NCBI GenBank assembly: GCA_032622095.1
Contig: CP136063.1
Coordinates: 77,415,980-77,479,979, forward strand
Direction: 5' to 3'
From: Siphonodentalium dalli
Taxonomy: Eukaryota; Mollusca; Scaphopoda; Gadilida; Siphonodentaliidae
DNA: 64,000 nt
The notes beneath the pieces were generated by a model that worked only from the letters and a program-made list of their open reading frames with translations, did not search any database and was not told where the DNA came from. Within the stretch, counting starts at the first letter, position 1. Each line of letters opens with the position of its first letter. Made by a program: the position numbers and the translations under genes. Shown piece after piece: positions 44,863 to 55,256 of this stretch.

Positions 44863-45877
44863 ATTGGTCGACACATACGTGTATATGTATATCTGTTTTC
44901 GAGATTGTTGCTCTGCATGGTCACAGGTTTTTGCATGCTAGTTTGGTATATTAGTTTGCTAAATTTATCAGGATACTACACAATTTAGAACACAGCTCTC
45001 GACCAATCAAAGGGCACCATTTCTGGGTGAGGTGAAATATTACGCGTGAAGTAGGTGAGACTCAATAAGAAATAAAAGTAATACAGCCTATGTATGTAAT
45101 ATACATGTATAACGGAAGGTAGAAAGCATAACATATCGAGACTTATAGAATGCGTAAAAATCGAGCCAATACTATATATGCAAAATACGTCATATTTCTC
45201 TTCTGGATTTATTACATCATGTATCATAATATCGTTCTTGCATTTAACAAAGTTCATATTGGTACAGTTGTTTCAAAACAGTTCGCACAGTCATACACAT
45301 TCACAGTTGACTCAAATACTTAATCACGCGACCCGATTGAACGAGTGCAGATTATGCTTCGCCCATCAGTTTACAAGAGAAATAAATTGAATTTCTCTGC
45401 CAAAGAATTGTATCGCCAGCTTTATCATCACCGATTACGTTGATCCTGTTACGATGTTGACAGGTTAGAAAATAGCCAATATCCAGCCCCCAGTCTCTAT
45501 AGCCCCAAGTCAAGCTTGTTACGATTTTATTATTGACAGCACTTCTTTTGATGATTCTCAAGAATTTAGCGGGTCTCCGATTCCGGATGACACTCAGGAA
45601 TAAATTCTGTATTTAGCATAGTGTGTCGCTATCGCAGGCATCAACTGTTCAAAAGTAAGGCACAATCAATACTGCACTGCCCTCAATGAACGTGATTCAA
45701 TAAAAGAACAAAAAGAGGACAATGGAATGGTTTTCCCCAACAACACATTCTCAAATTCTTGCATTAATATTACCCCATTTCAATTTGGTTGAGACATAAA
45801 TGGATGTTATTCGAAGACGATCTGTGTCGAAGATTGGAAGATATAACACATTATGCTGAAACTATAGTACGAACTCT
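44863..45877. other. Interval, nothing recognised
   Basis: Short chance open frames; no repeat boundary until the minisatellite. Confidence 0.35.
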
Positions 45878-46425
45878 CAAGCGCGGGACAACACGACCCA
45901 GGACAACACGATCCGGGGAAAACCCGACCCAGGGACAACCCAACTCTGGGACAACACGACCCAGGAAAGTCATATCCGGGACAACCCAACCCGAGAAAAA
46001 CCCAACCCGGGGACATCCCGATCCGATGACAACCCAACCCGGGGACAACCCGACCCAGGAAAACCAACCCGGGGACAACCAAACCCGGTGACAACACGAC
46101 CCGGGACAGCTATATCCGGAAAAAACACGACCCAGGGACAACCCAAACCCGGGGACAACCAAACACGGGGACAACACGACCCGGGACAGCCATATCCGTG
46201 GCAACCCGACACAGGGACAACCCGACCCGGGGACAACCAAACCCAGTGAAAACCGACCCAGTGGCAACCCGATCCAGAGACAACGACAAAGGAACAACCC
46301 GACCCGTGACAGCCATATCCGGGGCAACCCGCCCCAGGGGCAACCCACAACCCGACCCAGGGGCAACCCGACCCAGGGAAACCCGACCCAGGGACAACCC
46401 GACCCAGGGGCAACAAGTACACCCA
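45878..46425. repeat. Degenerate ~15-16 bp minisatellite (CCCGACCCAGGGACAA type)
   Basis: About 35 irregular units such as CCCGACCCAGGGACAA, ACACGACCCGGGACAG, CCAAACCCGGGGACAA. Unit length varies 14-18 bases. Long open frames on both strands (up to 191 codons, Gly/Pro/Val-rich) result from the lack of stops in the unit and are not genes. Confidence 0.95.
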
Positions 46426-46524
46426 AACCTACCTTTCAAGTTCAGATATTGAACCAGAAAAATAAATCGGATATCTGCAACTAAAGAACTGAGGACAATT
46501 ATCGGCAACTCAGAAATGGAGTAT

Positions 46525-46901
46525 TTAAAGTGATGTGAAACACTCCGGTAGGGTGATCAGATAGAAATGGAGAATACTCTTTTTCAAAGTAGTCATTTTT
46601 ACAAATATATCCAAATTGGCGACACACATCGTCATTCTTATATATATTAATTAATTGCAGTGATTCTCGATGGTGAAATCGTGTTCGTTAGTTGATCGCA
46701 GATGGTTGCGTCCCGAATCGAGTAGTAAATATTTACATTTGAGGGCAGTTCAGACGACGGTTTCTATGGAGTGGTATACGGTCGATTTGCTAGAAATTTT
46801 CGGCGATGTTACTGAAATGCTACATTCCTCCAGTTGGCATAGCGCCTGAATGCTAACTTATCAGTTTCACGGACCCGAACAAGTCCATAATATGTCTTTA
46901 A
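46525..46901 (+). mobile_element. TTAA-flanked MITE, family B, copy 3
   Basis: TTAAAGTGATGTGAAACACT to CCATAATATGTCTTTAA, 377 bp. It starts ~100 bp after the minisatellite. Non-coding. Confidence 0.88.
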
Positions 46902-47076
46902 AGGCTTTGTTTTCGAACCCCCAGATAAGTTTATATAAAATATATGCCATTTTATAAACCATATGAAAGTGGAAGCTCCAAAACATTGTATTTTCAACTT
47001 AGTCGGTGTAATAAAATGTGAACATGTTTTTGTTTACATACCGACTTGGTGCTCTGTGCTCAAGTTTCATTATTTG

Positions 47077-47132
47077 CAATGGAAGGGGAATAACGCTAAA
47101 TATTAATATATGGAGTTATTCCCCTTCCATTG
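47077..47132. repeat. 56-bp hairpin with perfect 18-bp stem
   Basis: CAATGGAAGGGGAATAAC, a ~20-base AT-rich loop, GTTATTCCCCTTCCATTG. The stem is perfect. Could be a small foldback element; a structured RNA is possible but unsupported. Confidence 0.9.
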
Positions 47133-47477
47133 AAAATACATTTTAATTCGAATTCTATTGCATTCGGAGAGTCATAACGGGGAAAATCTGTCTATGATTT
47201 AAGCTGTTTTCTGTTTCTCTATGGGCATCTTCTGAGACACAGACGTTTCAAATGCTGATGAATTATAGTACTTTAACCATATGGTATGGCATAGATTGTT
47301 ATCAAAACCGCATATCAAGGCACGATAAAAGAAATACTCATTGACTCGAAAATTAAATGTTTCTTTAATTGGTGTTTTATAATAGAAATCTCACATTTCG
47401 AAGAAAATATGAAGAAAAATAGTGCAAATGCAATAACAAATATTTACAGAAAATATGGGCCAGCCCGCCATGAAAAT

Positions 47478-47556
47478 CGAGACTACCCGACCCAAAATAA
47501 CCCTGGGCCGGGTTGTCCCCGGGTCGGGTTATTTATAATTGTCCCTGTGTCGGGTG
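47478..47556. repeat. Inverted island of the CCCGACCCAGGG minisatellite
   Basis: GACTACCCGACCCAAAATAA then CCCTGGGCCGGGTTGTCCCC, GGGTCGGGTTATTTATAATT and GTCCCTGTGTCGGGT. The right half is in the opposite orientation to 45878-46425, the first few bases in the same orientation, so it is itself a small inverted arrangement. Confidence 0.7.
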
Positions 47557-49341
47557 TTCACACGTCCGTTTCAAGAAATCGGGAATAAAACATATCTGTC
47601 ATTTACTATCGCGGGTGCCGGTGGTTTCTTCTACGAACAATGTCGTAGTTTAGTATAGTACAACTAACCCTAACCATTGTCGAGGTCTATCATCGTCCAA
47701 CAATAATGGCATAATGTCGTTTTATAGCAAATAGCGACTTGAACAACACTACACCTAACCGACCAACCAATACACGCAAGGGTACATGCACATGCACTGT
47801 ACACATATAAGGAAACCTGCAAGATATACATCATGTATGGATAATTGATTTCGGGTTGAATCAGTCTCCGTCCTTTTCTCTACCTCTTCTGCGTAGGTCG
47901 CCATGTACACATGTGACCCAGTAAGAGAAAGGTGGTTTCAGAAGCTGAACCATTAATGGAATCTAAATCGCCAAACTGTATGAATAAATAATCTGATACA
48001 TATCCGTGTATTAGCTACCAAGGCGTGATATAAACCCAAATAGCGGTCGATAATACTGACCACAAAGTGGTGCTGAGATAATGTAATATTGTTCAGTATA
48101 ATCAGGTTACTTCCAGTCACTGTCTGTATATCACGCAACCTGTTAGCACGAAGTGTGGCATGATCGACGTTTTTATACCGATCACGATAACACATTAACG
48201 TGTCCTCCACCCCCCGGTTATATATAATGATATTACCCTTGGTTAAGTGGTCCTGCTAATGTGATATGATGCTGTTATGGCAAACTGACGATGTTTATAA
48301 TAAAAGGTACCTTTATATTTTTTTAATTTGTCTTTTTCACGGTGTTCCGATAATCAGAACATATCCAGGAAAAGCCATTATCCGTATCAATCATTCAAAA
48401 AATATTTATTGCGAAATATGTTTAGTACTGGTTATAGTAGTTGTTGAAATTCGACTATAATCAAGATGGTTATTCACGTCGTTAGCGCAGGCGTTATTAT
48501 ATTTTTCAAAAATATATATGTTCTTGAATGTTTCATACACACACTGTTTTTTTCTTAAATCGCTCGGATTAGCCAAACACGTCGAAAATGATAACTTAAA
48601 AATAAAACAACGGTATTGTTTCGTAACGGCATCAGTTTGGCCTACCCGCATCATAGCAATTCAGCAGTTCCACAAGCATCATAGCATATTAGCAGTACCA
48701 CTTGACCATGAGTCGATATAGAAGATGGACATAGGAAAATGTAAATAGCCGGGGCGACTAAATCAAACCGCGATTAATCAATCACCCAACGTTCATTATT
48801 GTTTATTATCGCCAGAAACCGGCAGTAAAATGTGTCAGAGGGGATCAAATCTGATTACGAAAGATGAATGGCGTGGGATGGGGGATGTCGGTGACGCGCT
48901 TGTATCGTAAAACAGGACTTATATTTGTTAAACGTGACGTTATGTCCGCGCCGTCATACTTCATGTCACTGGCAACCTAGATAAGATCGACGATTAAGTT
49001 GCTTAACGCTTACGCGTGGGTTGCTTATTCCTTACAGCTTGGACTAATATAACATCTATAATAATCCATATTAGTCCCAGCATGTCATACATGGATACGA
49101 GTGACCTTTCTATTGGCGGAAAGTAAAGCCGCTTTTACACTTTTCCGGTGGAGTTTTCCGGATGCGTTTAAGAATTGATAATATCTTTGGACCTTTCACA
49201 CATGTCAGGAAAACGCATCCGGCAATTTCATTTATTGCCTCGGCCTAAAAATGATCCGTTTCTCGATACATTAACGGATTGTGCGTGGTATCGCTATATT
49301 ACGTATGCTGTGTTTATCTTTTAGAGGTTCCTGTCTTGATA
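47557..49341. other. Long interval without recognised genes
   Basis: An 85-codon minus-strand open frame (47953-48210) begins MEDTLMCYRDRYKNVDHATL; balanced composition, but no family recognised and no splice context. The rest is plain AT-rich sequence. 49140-49215 has paired TTCCGG/CCGGA phrases (TTTTCCGGTGGAGTTTTCCG, AAAACGCATCCGG) that may be a small palindromic repeat. Confidence 0.4.
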
Positions 49342-49392
49342 TGCCTTGGCGGCTGAAACGACATTAAACCTTCAATCAATCAATCAATCAAC
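49342..49392 (+). mobile_element. SINE tail fragment
   Basis: TGCCTTGGCGGCTGAAACGA, CATTAAACC, then TTCAATCAATCAATCAATCA. This is the 3' part of a SINE like that at 21759-22068 (GGCTAAAGCGACATAAAACC, AATCAATC). Confidence 0.7.
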
Positions 49393-49756
49393 TTTTATAG
49401 GTTATTCTTAAAGTACCCAAAAAGAGGAAGAGAATGATATAAATCTGATCGAGGATCTTATCCGTATAGCGTCAGAAAATACGTTCACCTATACGACCCG
49501 ACGCATAACATTTATCACGATGCATGCACACAAATGCTTGAATTCTTGGGAGGAAGTAAAAACAAAAAAGTTAAACAATGATGACCACAGTACAGCGAGT
49601 ATTAAGTCAATGTTTATACAAATTTGTAAGAAATTTTACTGTCTCTCGCCTCTCCCTTATATATCGAATCTCTTCGTTCATGCCATATATGTATACCTGG
49701 TAAAGGTCTGCTGATAAAATAGTACTTGCTGCCCCCAAACGTGACCTGGTTAATTA

Positions 49757-50128
49757 TCGTCGTTAAATCTTTTAAATGCTACGACCCAGACATTTGGAAT
49801 TCACTCCCGCTTACACTTAGGAATTTTTCTCCTTATGAATCTTTCAAAACAACTCAAAACGTATATATTTAAACTTCATAATGGCAACGACGACGACCAA
49901 AAACTAACCACATTTTCCCAGCATTGTTTTATACAATATACTCAGCTTTCATCCTGATTTCCATATGAATTTTGATTTACTTCATTGTAGTTATACTGTT
50001 GGCGTGTATGTGCGCATGTGTTGGAATGTGTAGGAGCTCTGTCATTTGTTGTATCATTGAACGCTTTGGGCCTCTTGAGATAAGGCGCTTTAAAAATGCT
50101 ATACATTTATTTATTATTATTAAAAATC
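49757..50128 (+). pseudogene. 5'-truncated CR1/L2-like LINE 3' end, second copy
   Basis: DPDIWNSLPLTLRNFSPYES then FKTTQNVYI-stop, matching the closing APxLWNSLPLxLR...SFKxxLK motif of CR1/L2-type proteins. The 3' end is GGCGCTTTAAAAATGCTATA, CATTTATTTATTATTATT, equivalent to the tail at 23404. Only the last ~35 codons survive. Confidence 0.75.
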
Positions 50129-50571
50129 GTATACGATTGAATTCGGTCCTTAAAAAAATGGAGTATATTCCATTTTATTCGGACTGACAGGAGCATTGTA
50201 ATTGGAAATTTTAGAGTACACGAAGGTGTGACGTCACCAACGGAAAGCAATAGTTTTCATTCCAATCCGATGGCGTATACGACTGACGTATCACAAATAG
50301 GATGCTTGACGTACGATGGTGTGACCGTAGCCATTGGCTAGGCCCACATAGCTGCGTAAATGCATCCGATTTACGTATGCGTAAGTAGCATCCGTTTTCG
50401 TCGACTACCAACATATGATTTTCAATTGACCAGGACACATACATGCGACAACGATTATTTTATATGACAATCGGGTGGGAATAACGCATACTACCAAAAA
50501 TTGGGTCGTATGCGTCATCGGATACGATTTTCGTATCCGAATAATCAAGATATTTGTATTATGGTGTAATA

Positions 50572-50766
50572 TTGGGCATGCATCTCCATGCTCACCAGCA
50601 ACCACATATGCAACAGCAACCGCAGATGCAGTACGGTTTCGATTCACAATCAACACCACATTCGCCATATAATATGGGATCGCATGTGCACTCCATGTCA
50701 CAAAGCTCCAGTGAACCTATGACACAAGATTTGATTACCGATTCGATGCGTATAGCTAACGTGTAA
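50572..50766 (+). pseudogene. Gln/His/Ser-rich C-terminus, probable Harbinger second protein
   Basis: Reads HLHAHQQPHMQQQPQMQYGF, SQSTPHSPYNMGSHVHSMSQ, then TQDLITDSMRIANV and a stop. This biased, disordered style resembles the tails of Myb/MADF-like proteins encoded by Harbinger elements. There is no DNA-binding domain left in this copy. The identification rests mainly on position opposite the transposase fragment. Confidence 0.4.
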
Positions 50767-51019
50767 AAAAAACTGAGAATTCCTATTGCACTATATTATG
50801 GTAGTTTGAATAAGTTCCACATACAGGTATATTTTGTATTAGTTTAGATTGAAGCTTCAAATGAAAGATTTTTTTGGTAACATTTTAAAAGCTTTCACAC
50901 CTGTTCGTTGATAAATTTTTTGGAAATACAAATAATTAATTCTCAAAATATAAACTTATCCTATACATATGGCCAGCCTTTGTCGGGGACATAATACTTC
51001 TCTCACATTTGTAGGCTTC

Positions 51020-51255
51020 TCCTTATGGCTGGTTCAATGAGATGAAACACCTGGGAAAATTGCTCTCTTCAATCTGAAGTAATCTACAAATCATTCTTCA
51101 TCATCATACAGATCCCTGATAATCAGGTTCTGAATGGCCACTTGCTCTTTGTGTTTCTTAGCAATAGGATGTTCCCACATTATTCTGTTATTTCTCTTGC
51201 GAAGATGCTGGTAAACCAAGAGGAGGAAAAACTCTTCATCACTCGATGAAGTCAT
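51020..51255 (-). pseudogene. PIF/Harbinger transposase N-terminus, truncated
   Basis: Starts MTSSSDEEFFLLLVYQHLRK, continues WEHPIAKKHKEQ, LIIRDLYDDEE, then a TGA at ~51091, then FVDYFRLKRAIF in the same frame. Harbinger transposases open with an acidic/hydrophobic stretch, an Arg/Lys-rich segment, (F/W)xHP(I/L)xxKR..., LxxELRxDEExFxxYFRLS. The order matches; one stop and loss of the whole DDE domain make it non-functional. Confidence 0.75.
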
Positions 51256-51392
51256 CTTGGAGAAATGATTCGTCACGCTTGAGGCAGGTGCACATACCTG
51301 CGTTATTATCCTATCGGTTTCGTGCGTAAATTCGCATACGTTTTTCGCATACGTATAAACGCATACGATAATACGCAGGTATACGTGCCTAG

Positions 51393-51840
51393 CTTTAGAC
51401 ATGCAGTCCATCGCATTTCATTGTTCGACTTTGTGCTAAGAGAGTCATGATTGAGGCGTATTCGCTCTATTTGCACTGTGGATCGAATTCGTGTTATGTA
51501 AACGATGGAAATGTAGATAGTCCAATAAAAATCGCTGATCTGAAACCCCGTCCATTGATTATTTTCGGCTGACACTAAATTTCCTAACTTTACATGTTTT
51601 CCATCTAGACACCCCTGCAGGTATATGGTCGGTTTGCCATCTTCGGCCCTGTTGTGGCTTCAATTTGCAATTTGATCGAAATTATGACACTATTTATATA
51701 TGACATGTTTTAACCTGCATGTCTTAGAGCAATCTGAATTCGATTTTCCTAAGTTTTAGGAATGGAATTGTTAACTAGTGATTACTTCGTTTTCGTCCCA
51801 CCCTGTAGCCTAACGCCAGGTACGATGTTGTTTATTAGCA
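51393..51840. other. Interval, nothing recognised
   Basis: No gene or repeat boundary seen before the ~600 bp tandem repeat. Confidence 0.35.
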
Positions 51841-52345
51841 GCTGGCGTTACAGTTGACGTTATTCATGCACGATGGCGGCCCTACCACATATTTCACTCG
51901 CACAACTCGTGGCAGACCATTGCTGCCAAACTGATTCTGGTCTCTCATTTACCCATAAAAATGACGTGATTTAGAATCGCAGCTGAATCGACGATAAACA
52001 CAAATAAACCAACAGAAACCCTGAACGCAATAAAATGCGGACAATTACAATGTGATTATATTTAATATACAATACTCCCCTTTGATGCGCCATATCAATG
52101 TTTAAACCTCAAATGAAACCTAGTAGATGTGACTGCCCCTTTGTGTTTCGTCAGTGGGTTCAAATCGGTAAAAGTGCATGTAAATACAATAAATATACCT
52201 ATATAACGACTCCAGATTGTTAACAAAAACCTTCCAAAGGGGAAGAAATTTATTCGTTTGGACACAACGCTATCCATTTCGACTATATCAGGCAAATGCT
52301 AACAACACACGGTGGCAATTACGATTTTATTGTTGCATCATGTAG
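51841..52345. repeat. ~600 bp tandem repeat, copy 1
   Basis: GACGTTATTCATGCACGATG, GCGGCCCTACCAC ... TACTCCCCTTTGATGCG, AGTAGATGTGACTGCCCCTT, TTCCAAAGGGGAAGAAATTT ... CAATTACGATTTTATTGTTG. Same blocks in the same order at 52440-52895. Confidence 0.9.
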
Positions 52346-52439
52346 AAAAGGCTATAATGTCTATTTTGTCTTGTGCAGACATGTGTAGTCCACATATATA
52401 GGTACAATCCTACAATAATACCCCTTGAAATCGGAGTTC

Positions 52440-52895
52440 TCGAAGACTATACAGCTTACGATGTTTGTGCAATTACATGGCCATACCACAGTTTACACTC
52501 ACACAATTCGTGGCCGATAATTTCCAGATGAAACTACGATAAACCCAAATTAACTAACCCATGCAAACTCCGAACGCAATCAAATCCAGACAATTATAAT
52601 TACTAGTTATAAAGATATAATACTCCCCTTTCAGGCGTCACATAATTTTTGAAATATCAAACGAAAGCTAGTAGATGTGATTGCCCCTTGGTGTTGTGTC
52701 AATGGGTTCAAATGGGTACAAGTTCGTGTAAATACACTCAATATATGTACTTATATAAGAACTCCAGATAGATAACAAAAACTTTCCAAAGGGGCAGAAA
52801 TTCATTCTCTTAGGCACAACACTATTTATTTCAACCATATCAGGCAATTACTAACAACAATCCGTTCCAATTACGGTTTTATTATTACATTAGGA
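52440..52895. repeat. ~600 bp tandem repeat, copy 2
   Basis: TACTCCCCTTTCAGGCG, AGTAGATGTGATTGCCCCTT, TTTCCAAAGGGGCAGAAATT, CCAATTACGGTTTTATTATT. Offset from copy 1 is ~602 bases. Confidence 0.9.
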
Positions 52896-52989
52896 TAGCA
52901 TAATTTTATTTATTATATACACACATGGAAAGTACAATTACAAATAAATATAATAGACTATATATGCATATTTTTAGGGGTGATATAGT

Positions 52990-53130
52990 CATGACTGACT
53001 GTCTTCCCATCACCCAGACATTATGTAGAGAAGGCTTCAATTTATATCTAGTCGTGTACACGACGACTGTCTTCCTATCACCCCTGCATAATGTAGAGAA
53101 GCTTACACAATTTCTATCTAGTCTCGTGCA
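52990..53130. repeat. Two ~68 bp tandem units
   Basis: GACTGTCTTCCCATCACCCA ... TATGTAGAGAAGGCTTCAAT recurs as GACTGTCTTCCTATCACCCC ... AATGTAGAGAAGCTTACACA, each ending ATCTAGTC-CGTG. Confidence 0.8.
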
Positions 53131-53169
53131 TGTGCAGGCGTGCGCAGGTATACACATCTACAATGATAG

Positions 53170-53278
53170 CGCCCTTGAAATCACAGTTGTCGAAGGTTAT
53201 ACAACTGACGCTATTCATGCAAGATGACGGCCATACCACAGGTTACACCAACACAATTGGCGCCCGATCACTTCTACT
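53170..53278. repeat. ~600 bp tandem repeat, partial copy 3, cut by the giant element
   Basis: GACGCTATTCATGCAAGATG, ACGGCCATACCACAGGTTAC, ACACAATTGGCGCCCGATCA match copies 1 and 2, then similarity stops where the giant element begins. The right flank of the element (62230 on) shows no clear continuation. Confidence 0.8.
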
Positions 53279-53286
53279 GCCGTACG
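53279..53286 (+). repeat. Putative target-site duplication, left
   Basis: GCCGTACG, identical and in the same orientation as 62222-62229. The inner CGTACG is its own complement, so the 8-mer could partly belong to the inverted repeat, but aligning it that way needs a gap. Confidence 0.6.
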
Positions 53287-53302
53287 CGGTGTGACTAATT
53301 AC

Positions 53303-53370
53303 CGCCCGGGGACCGCCCGGGACCGCCCGGGGACCGCCCGGGGACCGCCCGGGACCGCCCGGGCGGCCCA
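53303..53370. repeat. (ACCGCCCGGG)n decamer tract, left end
   Basis: About six ACCGCCCGGG units, some with an extra G, open the left arm. The mirror tract GGGCGGTCCCGGGCGGTCCC closes the right arm at 62163-62208. Between monomers inside the arms the decamer occurs one to three times, which explains the 170/180 bp period change. Confidence 0.95.
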
Positions 53371-53391
53371 ACGAGCCCGTGGACACAATAT

Positions 53392-55255
53392 CTCGACGGT
53401 ATAACGTAGCGACATGCCACCTGAGGGCAACATAGAAAAATTTACTCGCTCGCTCGTCTCCGGCCGGTCATATTAACCCCACAAATGCCGATATTGGCTA
53501 AAAGAGCCTGGGTGATTACTGGTGTCTTCGTGTGTGTTCAGACAGATTATTTTGGTGATTCTCGGTAGTGCAATAAGTGCAATACACCTGAGTGTTAATT
53601 CCATGTATTGACTCGTTGACGCGTCCACGGCCGATGTTATTAACCCCTCAAATTCCGGTAAAATAGTGTATAAACAAAAGAACCTTGGAACCGCCCGGGA
53701 CCGCCCGGGCGGCCCCATGGGCCCGTGGACACTATATCTCGACGTTATAACATAGCGACATACCCCACGAGGTCAACATACAAAATGTTACTCCCTCGCT
53801 CGACCCCGGCCGGCGTTATTAACCCCTCAAAATCCGATAAAATGGTAAATAGACAAAAAGAACATTAGGACCGCCCGGGACCGCCCGGGTGGCCCCACGT
53901 GCCCGTGGACACAATATCTCGACGTTATAACGTAGCGACATACCCCATGAGGTCAACCTAGAAAATGTTACTCGCTCGCTCGACCCCGGCCGGTGTTATT
54001 AACCCCCCAAAATCCAACAAAATGGTTTATAAACAAAAATAACATTGGGACCGCCCGGGACCGCCCGGGAGGCCCCATGGGCCCGTGGACACTATATCTC
54101 GACGTTATAACGTAGCGACATACCCCACGAGGTCAACCTACAAAATGGTACTCGCTCGCTCGACTCCGGCCGGTGTTATTAACCCCTCAACATCCGATAA
54201 AATGGTATATAAACAAAAATAACATTGGGACCGCCCGGGAGGCCCCATGGGCTCGTGGATACTATATCTCGACGTTATAACGTAGCGACATACCCCATGA
54301 GGTCAACCTAGAAAATGGTACTCGCTCGCTCGACCCCGGCCGGTGTTATTAACCCCTCAAAATCCGATAAAATGGTAAATAGACAAAAAGAACATTAGGA
54401 CCGCCCGGGACCGCCCGGGTGGCCCCACGTGCCCGTGGACACAATATCTCGACGTTATAACGTAGCGACATACCCCACGAGGACAACCTATAAACTGTTA
54501 CTCGCTCGCTCGACTCCGGCCGGTGTTATTAACCCCTCAAAATCCGATAAAATGGTATATAAACAAAAAGAACATTGGGACCGCCCGGGACCGCCCGGGA
54601 GGCCCCATGGGCCCGTGGACACTATATCTCGACGTTATAACGTAGCGACATACCCCACGAGGTCAACCTACAAAATGGTACTCGCTCGCTCGACCCCGGC
54701 CGGTGTTATTAACCCCTCAACATCCGATAAAATGGTATATAAACAATAAGAACATTGGGACCCGCCCGGGAACGCCCGGGAGGCCCCATGGGCCGTGGAC
54801 ACTATATCTCGACGTTATAACGTAGCGACATACCCCACGAGGTCAACCTACAAAATGGTACTCGCTCGCTCGACCCCGGCCGGTGTTATTAACCCCTCAA
54901 CATCCGATAAAATGGTATATAAACAATAAGAACATTGGGACCGCCCGGGACCGCCCGGGAGGCCCCATGGGCCCGTGGACACTATATCTCGACGTTATAA
55001 CGTAGCGACATACCCCACGAGGTCAACCTACAAAATGGTACTCGCTCGCTCGACCCCGGCCGGTGTTATTAACCCCTCAACATCCGATAAAATGGTATAT
55101 AAACAAAAAGAACATTGGGACCCGCCCGGGACCGCCCGGGAGGCCCCATGGGCCCGTGGACACTATATCTCGACATTATAACGTAGCGACATACCCCACG
55201 AGGTCAACCTAGAAAATCTTACTCGCTCACTCGACTCCGGTCGGTATTATTAACC
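53392..55255 (+). repeat. Left array of ~180 bp monomers
   Basis: The landmark CTCGACGTTATAACGTAGCG (with variants) starts at 53392, 53738, 53918, 54098, 54268, 54448, 54628, 54808, 54988 and 55169, spacing 180 except one 170 and the first, 346, which holds the spacer module. Each monomer holds the decamer, GGCCCCATGGGCCCGTGG, the palindrome ACGTTATAACGT, CTCGCTCGCTCGA, GGCCGGTGTTATTAACCCC and ATGGTATATAAACAAAAAG (a TATA-like string). 180 is 60 codons without a stop, so long open frames run through it. Confidence 0.95.
53485..53655 (+). repeat. Spacer module M1
   Basis: ~165 bp inserted in the outermost left monomer: GCCGATATTGGCTAAAAGAG ... GTGTCTTCGTGTGTGTTCAG ... TATTGACTCGTTGACGCGTC. Inverse copies lie at 56945-57112 and 61885-62045; a diverged same-orientation copy at 55262-55395. 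On the minus strand it is open (VDASTSQYMELTLRCIALIA). Confidence 0.9.
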
Positions 55256-55256
55256 C

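Larger units (their letters stand above)
50338..51392. mobile_element. PIF/Harbinger-like element with two gene remnants
   Basis: Left end CTAGGCCCACATAGCTGCGT, right end (complement) CTAGGCACGTATACCTGCGT; similarity continues for ~50 bp (TTTACGTATGCGTAA / TATACGTATGCGAAA). 1,055 bp. Inside are a plus-strand Gln/His-rich C-terminus ending at 50766 and a minus-strand transposase N-terminus starting at ~51255, i.e. convergent genes with most of both deleted. CTAG flanks both ends. Confidence 0.75.

Noticed and set aside
45851-46426. 191-codon Gly/Pro/Val-rich open frame and overlapping frames on both strands
   Set aside because: Product of a minisatellite lacking stop codons; open on several frames at once.
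47660-47680. Telomere-like AACCCTAACC
   Set aside because: Single short occurrence, no array.
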